NCBI GenBank assembly: GCA_035935775.1
Contig: DASYWT010000294.1
Coordinates: forward strand, 1 to 12,399
Length of the DNA: 12,399 nucleotides
From: JAICWP01 sp035935775
GTDB taxonomy: Bacteria > Acidobacteriota > Terriglobia > Terriglobales > Acidobacteriaceae
Direction: 5' to 3'
In this document: positions 6,483 through 12,399 of the stretch, piece after piece
Layout of the letters: each line of letters starts with the position of its first letter
Numbering within the stretch: position 1 is the stretch's first letter
Program-made: the position numbers and the translations under genes
Notes under the pieces: model-generated
Databases searched by the model: none
The model's input: only the letters and a program-made list of their open reading frames with translations
Told to the model about the DNA's origin: nothing

Positions 6483-6573
6483 TGCGTCTGGGATTTACTT
6501 CAACGGCCGGAACACACGTTTGCCCTTCTAAGTGTGGACAAACGATGAAGATAACACATCGGGTAGGCAGCTT

Positions 6574-8049
6574 TCAGTGTTGCGGCGGGCCGGTCTCGTC
6601 GCTGGTTTCCCTATCCCGGCGCTGCAGAAAGGTTTCGGCTCGACGCAGGGTGGCCAAGAACCGTTGCGGGAACATGGCCCCTTGCCGCATGCCGGCTGCG
6701 GCCGAACTTCCGGCGTCGAGGTAGGTGCGGGTAATGCGGTCGTGCCAGCAAAGCGTATCTTCGTCCAGCAGACACCAGAGAAAACCCAGGCCCAGGGAGA
6801 CCGCGGAAAGGGCCATGGCCAGAGCGCGCCAGCGGCGAGTGCCGCGGCCGGGAACGCTGCCGTCAAAGTCGCTCAGTCGCAGGCGGGTCAGGCGCATTCC
6901 CGGAGTCGAACCCGTATACACCAGAAAGACGTACTGAAAAACAGCCCACAGAATCGCCGGCAGGGCTACTCCCAGGCCCAGCACCACGCGGGCAGAGGGC
7001 AGCAGCAAGGCGACCTTATTCGCAACAGACGCGAACATCAAGGTTGCCGCCAGCACCAGCACGCCGTCCAAGCCGGCCGCCACCACACGCCGGCCGAGTG
7101 GAGCCACCGGCAAGGGCAGTTCCAGGTCGCTGACCGCGGCGGCTTCGTCGGGCTGAAGCACAATGCCTCCCAGCGGCACCTGCTTGGGCACGGCTTCCGG
7201 TGCGTCCAGAATGCGAGGCAAATCCAGAATGGGCTCGGCCAATTCATCGGGGCGAGGCGGTGGCGGAACCAGCGGACGCGGGAACTCAATGATATTGGTG
7301 GCATCCGCCGGCAGGAGATGCAGTTCCTCCACTTCTTCTGCGGCGGCTGCGGTCGCGGTGGCTGCCTCCGACCGGCTGGGCACCGGGCCGGCGCCAGCAC
7401 GCGGTGGCTCGGCAGGATGTGTTGGAGACGAGGAATACGTGGGCAAGTCAAATTTCAGCGCCAGCGAGGGATAGCGCGGGGGCTTCCTGGTTCTCCGCGA
7501 ATGATAATTGTGCAGGCGGGCGGCTACCTCCTGCCGCCACTGCGGTCCCTGGGCGAGAGCATCATCAGCCCTCTGGTCATCGTCGGCGGCGCTGGCAAAG
7601 GAGACGCCAATCTCAGCCGCTGTTCCAGAGCACAGCTCGGCGGAAGTGGTTAGGTCACCTGAGAGCTGGGATGGTTCAGCCGCGACTTGTAAACCCGATG
7701 GCTCGGGCGGCAGCGGTTCTACAATATCTTTTCGGGAATCGTCCGCGGCGACGCGCGCATCACCAACTACTGCTTCTGATGGCGCCTGGTTCTCGATATG
7801 TTTTTGAACAGGCGGGCGACCGCCGGGCGGACCGGGTACGAACCGGCGGCGGAGCTCGGGGCTCGGAGCATCGAGGCTGGCGGCAAATTGCTGCTCGCTG
7901 ATGTCGCTCGTTTCGCCCTCCAGCAGCACGCTTTCGTCAGCGGGCGAGGAATCGCGCGGCGAGGATCCGGATGGATAGAAGCGCGGTCGCACTCGCGCCG
8001 GCCGCGAATCTTGGCCGCGGCCGTCGCCGCCGCTCGAGGGACAGGACAT
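6574..8049 (-). CDS. RDD-family membrane protein with long disordered N-terminal region
   Basis: The C-terminal third (about 314-445) is an RDD domain. It has PLGRRVVAAGLDGVLVLAA with Arg320/321 and Asp328, membrane segments near 326-342, 355-377 and 409-427, the family's TPGMRLTRLRL (382-392), and closing WHDRITRT (435-442) with the second Asp. RDD proteins are poorly understood; some are linked to transport or sodium tolerance. The first roughly 310 residues are Pro/Ala/Ser/Asp/Glu-rich and likely disordered, with two islands of higher order: WRQEVAARLHNYHSRRTRK (171-189) and IIEFPRPL...DELAEPILDLPRILDAPE (253-285). No signal peptide is seen, so this region should be cytoplasmic. ATG 8049 is the only ATG before the domain, apart from internal ones after residue 330. 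It has no ribosome binding site, and an in-frame stop lies 39 bp upstream, so the real start could be a downstream GTG or TTG. It is divergent from lptD (153-bp gap). Confidence 0.8.
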   Translation of the reverse strand: MSCPSSGGDGRGQDSRPARVRPRFYPSGSSPRDSSPADESVLLEGETSDISEQQFAASLDAPSPELRRRFVPGPPGGRPPVQKHIENQAPSEAVVGDARVAADDSRKDIVEPLPPEPSGLQVAAEPSQLSGDLTTSAELCSGTAAEIGVSFASAADDDQRADDALAQGPQWRQEVAARLHNYHSRRTRKPPRYPSLALKFDLPTYSSSPTHPAEPPRAGAGPVPSRSEAATATAAAAEEVEELHLLPADATNIIEFPRPLVPPPPRPDELAEPILDLPRILDAPEAVPKQVPLGGIVLQPDEAAAVSDLELPLPVAPLGRRVVAAGLDGVLVLAATLMFASVANKVALLLPSARVVLGLGVALPAILWAVFQYVFLVYTGSTPGMRLTRLRLSDFDGSVPGRGTRRWRALAMALSAVSLGLGFLWCLLDEDTLCWHDRITRTYLDAGSSAAAGMRQGAMFPQRFLATLRRAETFLQRRDRETSDETGPPQH

Positions 8050-8202
8050 AGGTCGATGGAAGATCGCCGGGAGCGCGGAAATTCCTCAGGCGGCGCCGCT
8101 CTCCGCCGGCATCAGCCTGTGCGCTTTGCCTGCGTCGCTGCGCCGTGCTAAGTTTCGGAAGTTCAACAACACCTCAACCGGCAGGCGGCGCGTGCGCTTC
8201 TG
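8050..8202. promoter_or_regulatory. Divergent intergenic region between the RDD gene and lptD
   Basis: Promoters for both genes should lie in these 153 bp, but none is strong. For lptD the best is TTGCCT (8126-8131), a 17-bp gap and TAAGTT (8149-8154) preceded by an extended-minus-10 TG (8146-8147). GCGGCGCCGC (8090-8099) is a perfect 10-bp palindrome and may be an operator or chance in GC-rich DNA. An AGGCGG (8184-8189) precedes the lptD ATG by 13 bases, too far to be a good ribosome binding site. Confidence 0.35.
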
Positions 8203-10854
8203 ATGAATCTCCGCTTTCGAATCCTTATCACGGCAGCCTGCCTTTGTCATCTGCTGTTCACCGTTCCCATAGTTACCAGCCAGTTGCATCCGGGCGCATC
8301 GCTCGAATTTCCTTCCGTGGCAGGACTGCAACCACCGCCCTTGCACCTTCAACTGCAGCCGCCGACCGCCGCCTGCAGCGGAACCATTACCCACGTTCAT
8401 TCCCCGGGCCAGGCGCTGGAAACCATCATTCAGGCCTGCGAGCAGGAGCGCACGGGCGGAATTTACAAAGCCAACGGCAACGTGCTGCTGACGCATGGCA
8501 ACTACCTGCTATACGGCGACCACATCACTTACGACCCCAAAACAGGCGATACTACGGAAACCGGCCACGTGATCCTGGATGGAGGTCCGCACGACGAACA
8601 CCTGGAGGCCACGCATGGCACTTACAATGTACGCACTCAGGTGGGGACCTTCTACAACGTAAGCGGCACTCTGGGCATGCGCTTTCACGGCCAACTGGTG
8701 ACCCTTACCACCTCCAATCCCTTCGCCTTCACCGGCAAAGTGGTGGATAAGCTCGGACCCGACCGCTACGTGGTGCACCACGGCACCATTACCTCCTGCG
8801 AAGTGCCGCATCCCATCTGGACTTTCAATATGCCTCGCGCCGTCGTGGAGGTGGGCGGCGACGCGAAGATTTACCACACCACCTTCCGGGTCAAGGGCGT
8901 GCCCGCCTTTTTCCTGCCCTACGCCACCCACCCCGCGGAGCGCCTGGGACGCCATTCCGGTTTCCTCATGCCCAACTTCGGCACTTCCAATATCAAGGGA
9001 ATCTTATTGGGCGATTCTTTTTTCTGGGCGATCAACCGCAGCATGGATGCGACCGTAGGCACGGAAATGTACTCCACCCGGGGCTGGGCGGAACGCGGCG
9101 ATTTCCGCGCCACTCCCAATGACCACAGCTTCTTCGTCGCCAATTATTCCGGCGTGACTGATCGTGGCTTTCAACTGCGCAAAGGACAAATCGGGGCCTG
9201 CTCCCAGCAAATAGGCACAACCTGCAAGCAAGGTGGAGAGGACATTACTGCCAAGGGTGCCGACGATGTCAGCCCAAATCTGCGTGTCGTACTCAATCTC
9301 GAATACCTCAGTTCCTATGTTTACCGGCTCGCCTTTAACACTACCTACGTTCAGGCGATCAACTCTGAAGTAAACTCTTATGCGTTTGCCAGCAAGAGTA
9401 CGAACGGATACTTTCTCAATGGTTACCTGGGCCGCTACCAGGATTACCAGAACTTCATAACCAATAACGTCATCACCATCCGCCACACCCCCAGCTTCGA
9501 GTTCGCCAGCGTTGACCGGCCGCTTGGCAAGTCTCCGCTGTACTGGTCCGTGGATAGCGGAGTTGACGGCCTATCGCGCAAAGAGCCGACGGCTACCACC
9601 GCTGCAGGCGCCACGAACTTCTTCCGTACCGCGCCTGAGGTTGGCCGGTTCAATCTTCGTCCCGACGTCTCTCTTCCCGTACAGTTCCACGACTGGGACC
9701 TTGTGCCCGAAATAGCTCTCCAGGACACCGGCTATACCCAGAGCCTGATTCCGGTACCCGGCACCGTGGGCGTTGCCAATGGTCTGGCCATCAATCGCAA
9801 AGCCCTGGAAGCCGCGTTTGAAGTGCGTCCGCCCTCGCTATCCCGCGTCTTTGAGAAGACGCTCTTCGGCTACAAGCTGAAACATGTAATCGAGCCTGAT
9901 GTGACCTATCGCTATGTCACGGGTGTAGACAATTTCAGCAATATCCTGCGCTTCGATGAAGTTGACATACTTACGGATACCAACGAAGTGGAATACGGCA
10001 TCACGAATCGCATATATGCCAAACAAACCAAGGTGACCAATCCAGAGTGCGAGCTGCCACCGGCCCAACCGGAATCGGGGCAGCCCACAAGCACCAATCC
10101 GGCGCCGGCCGCCCCTTCCGAAACCGGCGCCTACGGAGCGCCGCCCTCAGGCACCAGCACACCGGCATCGGGTCCCGGCGGCCCTGCTGCCGAGGAGGCG
10201 GCGAGCGACCAGTGTCAGCCTCCGCCGGCCCGCGAAGTCATCACCTGGCGGGTGGCTCAGAAACGCTACTTCAACCCCACTTTTGGCGGGGCCCTCGTGC
10301 CCGGCCAATCCAATGTTTTTACCAGCACAGTGGATTTCACCGGCATCGCGTTTCTGACCGAGCCCACCAACTATTCGCCGGTGATCTCCCGTTTTCGTTT
10401 TCAGAACGGAGGCATGGATGCAGAATGGGACCTGGATTATGACCTGCAAAAGGGACGCATTAACGCCAGTACCTCGGTCCTGGGCTGGTCGATTGGACAG
10501 TTTTACCTGGCGGGCGGACACTCCTTCCTGCAGGGTCCGGGGCAACTGCTGCCCAGTTCCAATACCCTTTCCCTGCCCCCCAAATTCAATCAGTGGCGCA
10601 TTCTGGGACGATATGGCAATGTCAACCGCCACGGTTTTAGCGTGGCCGCAGGAGCAGGCGTGGACGCCAACCTCAACACGCTGCAATATTCCACCTACCA
10701 GGCGAACTATAACTTTAACTGCTGCGGTCTGACCTTCGAATTGCAGCGCTTCGCCCTGGGATTGGTGCGCAACGAGAATCAGTACCGTTTCGCTTTTTCG
10801 CTGGCCAATGTCGGCACCTTTGGCAACCTCCGCCGGGTGCAACGGCTCTTCTAG
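8203..10854 (+). CDS. lptD: LPS-assembly outer-membrane protein LptD
   Basis: LptD is the outer-membrane beta-barrel that inserts lipopolysaccharide into the outer leaflet at the end of the Lpt bridge. The 883 residues start with a signal peptide (about 1-26). The periplasmic OstA/beta-jellyroll domain follows (about 85-235), with IYKANGNVLLTHGNYLLYGD. The barrel-entry signature then reads FRVKGVPAFFLPY (228-240) and HSGFLMPNFG (251-260). The barrel fills the rest and ends in Phe883, the BAM recognition residue. Cys58 or Cys79, Cys199 (in TITSCEVPHPIW) and the adjacent pair Cys840-Cys841 match the four cysteines of E. coli LptD (31, 173, 724, 725), whose alternate disulfides are essential. 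A Pro/Ala/Gly/Ser-rich insertion (617-677) bracketed by Cys616 and Cys671, and a second pair Cys333/Cys341, are probably extracellular-loop features. The start at ATG 8203 is supported by the signal peptide; the ribosome binding site is weak. Confidence 0.96.
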   Translation: MNLRFRILITAACLCHLLFTVPIVTSQLHPGASLEFPSVAGLQPPPLHLQLQPPTAACSGTITHVHSPGQALETIIQACEQERTGGIYKANGNVLLTHGNYLLYGDHITYDPKTGDTTETGHVILDGGPHDEHLEATHGTYNVRTQVGTFYNVSGTLGMRFHGQLVTLTTSNPFAFTGKVVDKLGPDRYVVHHGTITSCEVPHPIWTFNMPRAVVEVGGDAKIYHTTFRVKGVPAFFLPYATHPAERLGRHSGFLMPNFGTSNIKGILLGDSFFWAINRSMDATVGTEMYSTRGWAERGDFRATPNDHSFFVANYSGVTDRGFQLRKGQIGACSQQIGTTCKQGGEDITAKGADDVSPNLRVVLNLEYLSSYVYRLAFNTTYVQAINSEVNSYAFASKSTNGYFLNGYLGRYQDYQNFITNNVITIRHTPSFEFASVDRPLGKSPLYWSVDSGVDGLSRKEPTATTAAGATNFFRTAPEVGRFNLRPDVSLPVQFHDWDLVPEIALQDTGYTQSLIPVPGTVGVANGLAINRKALEAAFEVRPPSLSRVFEKTLFGYKLKHVIEPDVTYRYVTGVDNFSNILRFDEVDILTDTNEVEYGITNRIYAKQTKVTNPECELPPAQPESGQPTSTNPAPAAPSETGAYGAPPSGTSTPASGPGGPAAEEAASDQCQPPPAREVITWRVAQKRYFNPTFGGALVPGQSNVFTSTVDFTGIAFLTEPTNYSPVISRFRFQNGGMDAEWDLDYDLQKGRINASTSVLGWSIGQFYLAGGHSFLQGPGQLLPSSNTLSLPPKFNQWRILGRYGNVNRHGFSVAAGAGVDANLNTLQYSTYQANYNFNCCGLTFELQRFALGLVRNENQYRFAFSLANVGTFGNLRRVQRLF

Positions 10855-10855
10855 C

Positions 10856-10875
10856 AGGGGCGGCTTCCCGCCTCT
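10856..10875 (+). terminator. Stem-loop right after the lptD stop
   Basis: AGGGGCGG (10856-10863) pairs with CCGCCTCT (10868-10875) around a CTTC loop: eight pairs, one of them G-U. It starts two bases after the stop codon. There is no T-tract (ATACCCTA follows), so intrinsic termination would be weak; it may protect the 3' end or act with Rho. Confidence 0.4.
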
Positions 10876-10904
10876 ATACCCTAACCTCGCGGGGGATTTA
10901 AGAT

Positions 10905-10941
10905 TACAATTTGCGCGCTATTCGACCGTGATAACAGGAGG
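10905..10941 (+). promoter_or_regulatory. -10 candidate and strong ribosome binding site of the TPR gene
   Basis: TACAAT (10905-10910) matches the -10 consensus at five of six positions; no good -35 is seen at 17 bp. AGGAGG (10936-10941) is a perfect Shine-Dalgarno core seven bases before ATG 10949. It is the only textbook ribosome binding site in the window and fixes the start of the next gene. Confidence 0.6.
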
Positions 10942-10948
10942 TCGGAGA

Positions 10949-12399
10949 ATGCTGGGCGATAGGCACTTCACTGCCATGCTTGCGATCTGGTTGTTTCTGG
11001 GGGCTGCTGCTTTTTCGGCTGCGTCTCCGCAAAGCGGAGAGACCGGAAGCGTCTCGCTGGGTACGGTAAATTTCCCCACTTCCTGCGCGCCGGCTGCGCA
11101 GAAGACAGTGGAGCGCGGCGTTGCCCTTCTGCACTCCTTTCAGTATCAGCAGGTCGAGCAGGCGTTCGGGGAAGCCGCCCGGCAGGATTCCCACTGTGCC
11201 ATCGCCTACTGGGGCGAAGCCATGGGGTTGTACCACCAGTTGTGGGATTTCCCTACGGGCTCCACTCTGCGCGCCGGCCTGCAGTATGTGCAGGAGGGGG
11301 AGATAGCTGGCGCGGGCACTGACCGTGAACGCGCCTACATCGCCGCCGCGGCCGCTTTTTATCAGGATGATCCCAAGTTGAGCCACCTGGATCGTCGGCG
11401 CGCCTATTCCCAGGCCATGGCGCAACTGCACGAGAAGTTTCCCAATGACGATGAGGGCGCGGCTTTCTATGCCCTGTCTCTGGCCGCTCTGGCTGAGGAT
11501 GGCGACAATGAAATGTCCAACCGCAAGCAGGCCATCGCCATTCTGCAGCCGCTGTTCCATAAGTACCCTGATAACCCCGGCCTGGCCCACTACCTCATCC
11601 ACGCCACCGATACGCCCCAGCTTGCAGCACAAGGCCTGGAGGCGGCGCGGGCCTATGCCAGGATCGCGCCCGCCTCCTCGCACGCGCTGCATATGCCCTC
11701 GCACATCTTCATCCGTCTGGGGCTGTGGCAGGATTGCATCAACTCCAACCTGGCAGCGGCCGCGGCGGCCGCCCGGGCCACGCGCGCTCACCAGGCTGAT
11801 TCGGGTTATCAGTTCCACGCTATGGATTTCCTCGACTACGCCTACCTGCAGAGCGGTCAGAACGCGAAAGCGCGGGCATTGGTTGAAGAACTCAAGAATG
11901 TTCCCGGGGCCAGCGACGAGGAAATTGCCGATGAGCAGGCAATGTTTTCGGCGCGTAATGCGCTGGAGTCGCACCAGTGGAAAGAGGCGGCCGCTCTCCC
12001 CATACCCAACATCAAATTCCGCTGGCAGGACGACACCTACTTTGCCCGCGCCATTGGGGCGGCTCGCAGCGGCGATGTGGCCGGCGCGCGCCACGCTTTG
12101 GATAAGCTGAAAGAGATTATCGCCGCGCGTGAGGCGCACAACAGGCAACTGGGCAATACCGGCTACCCCGGAACGGCCATTGATCGTCTCGAAGTCGAAG
12201 CCTGGCTGGCGTTCGCGGGGGGGAAAACCGAGGCTGCCCTGCAAGACATAGATAAGGCGGTAAAACGCGAGGAAGATGAAGGCGTCACCTATAGCCGCAT
12301 GCCTGCCCGCGAAATGCAAGCCGACATGTTGCTGGAGTTGAAGCGCCCCGCCGAAGCTCTGGCCGCCTACAAGGCTGCGCTGCGCGATTCGCCCCGGCG
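10949..12399 (+). CDS. Exported TPR-repeat protein with His-rich motifs (partial, runs off right edge)
   Basis: The frame is open from ATG 10949 to the window end (483 codons visible, stop not seen). A signal peptide is likely: residues 1-25, hydrophobic 9-24, possible cut after AFSAA. The rest is helical repeat. RGVALLHSFQYQQVEQAFGEAARQDSHCAIAYWGEAM (56-92) is a degenerate TPR with the WGEAM motif. More helix pairs follow at about 152-215, 225-265, 290-345, 365-395 and 455-480; LLELKRPAEALAAYKAALRDSP is a canonical TPR unit. Distinctive blocks are HYLIHATDTP (214-223), HALHMPSHIFIRLGLW (245-260) and FHAMDFLDYAYLQ (289-301). I recall this architecture as a widespread family of uncharacterised exported TPR proteins. 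The role is unknown; protein-protein scaffolding in the periplasm or outer membrane is the default guess. It follows lptD by 94 bp but has its own promoter-like and RBS signals. Confidence 0.9.
   Translation, partial: MLGDRHFTAMLAIWLFLGAAAFSAASPQSGETGSVSLGTVNFPTSCAPAAQKTVERGVALLHSFQYQQVEQAFGEAARQDSHCAIAYWGEAMGLYHQLWDFPTGSTLRAGLQYVQEGEIAGAGTDRERAYIAAAAAFYQDDPKLSHLDRRRAYSQAMAQLHEKFPNDDEGAAFYALSLAALAEDGDNEMSNRKQAIAILQPLFHKYPDNPGLAHYLIHATDTPQLAAQGLEAARAYARIAPASSHALHMPSHIFIRLGLWQDCINSNLAAAAAAARATRAHQADSGYQFHAMDFLDYAYLQSGQNAKARALVEELKNVPGASDEEIADEQAMFSARNALESHQWKEAAALPIPNIKFRWQDDTYFARAIGAARSGDVAGARHALDKLKEIIAAREAHNRQLGNTGYPGTAIDRLEVEAWLAFAGGKTEAALQDIDKAVKREEDEGVTYSRMPAREMQADMLLELKRPAEALAAYKAALRDSPR

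Noticed and set aside
6533..6541. TGTGGACAA, complement TTGTCCACA, one mismatch from a DnaA box
   Set aside because: A single near-match without a cluster or AT-rich unwinding region; expected by chance.
5160..6548. 462-codon plus-strand open frame opposite the APC permease
   Set aside because: The translation is His/Gln/Asp-rich, typical of reading a hydrophobic membrane gene backwards; the minus strand has a full APC permease.
6532..7653. 373-codon plus-strand frame opposite the RDD gene
   Set aside because: Gln/Gly/Arg-rich composition with no domain; the RDD signature on the minus strand is clear.
8087..8119. CAGGC ... GCCTG inverted repeat enclosing the palindrome GCGGCGCCGC
   Set aside because: The outer arms are only 5 bp with a 23-bp gap in very GC-rich DNA, so I do not call it an operator on its own.
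10904..12319. 471-codon minus-strand open frame across the TPR gene
   Set aside because: The plus strand has a signal peptide, a perfect AGGAGG and TPR motifs; the antisense translation has no recognisable domain.
3293..12399. Reading the LolA-like, APC, RDD, lptD and TPR genes as one envelope operon or new system
   Set aside because: Orientations are mixed (+, -, -, +, +), gaps are 88-153 bp, and no shared regulatory motif is visible. The common envelope theme is not enough evidence.

Overview
The window is chromosomal DNA of a Gram-negative (diderm) bacterium with fairly high GC. The best guess is an acidobacterium. This rests on LptD, which requires an LPS-bearing outer membrane, on the style of the accessory protein families (TPR protein, LolA-like protein, APC permease, RDD protein with a long disordered N-terminus), and on intergenic repeats of a kind I associate with that phylum. 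This is recollection and inference, not a search result. I see no mobile element, CRISPR array, rRNA or tRNA gene, and no phage or defence genes.

Layout. Bases 1-35 hold the last codons of an upstream gene, probably rpiB. A spacer follows with a degenerate heptamer array and a 14-bp tandem duplication. glyA (213-1499, +) encodes serine hydroxymethyltransferase. A 406-bp gene-free stretch (1500-1905) comes next. It is filled with stem-loop modules, a G-rich tandem repeat and a 72-nt imperfect hairpin, and it ends in a promoter that seems to fire directly at the GTG of the next gene. That gene is a GT4-type glycosyltransferase (1906-3108, +). An exported protein of probable LolA-like fold follows (3293-4108, +). 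It converges on a minus-strand pair: an RDD-family membrane protein with a roughly 310-residue disordered N-terminus (6574-8049, -), then an APC-type permease with a C-terminal UspA-like cytoplasmic domain (4197-6482, -). lptD (8203-10854, +) is transcribed divergently from the RDD gene. The last gene is an exported TPR protein that runs off the right edge (10949-12399, +).

How the genes relate. glyA is one-carbon and serine housekeeping. Most of the rest is envelope biology: glycosyl transfer, a periplasmic lipid-carrier-like fold, inner-membrane transport, LPS insertion and a secreted TPR scaffold. Spacings of 90-400 bp suggest mostly separate transcription units; only the RDD-APC pair might be co-transcribed.

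I do not see a convincing new multi-gene system. The parts most worth a second look are the repeat-filled spacer 1541-1822, the leaderless-looking GTG gene at 1906, the histidine-rich motifs of the terminal TPR protein, the Cys-bracketed insertion in LptD, and the linear motifs in the disordered half of the RDD protein.
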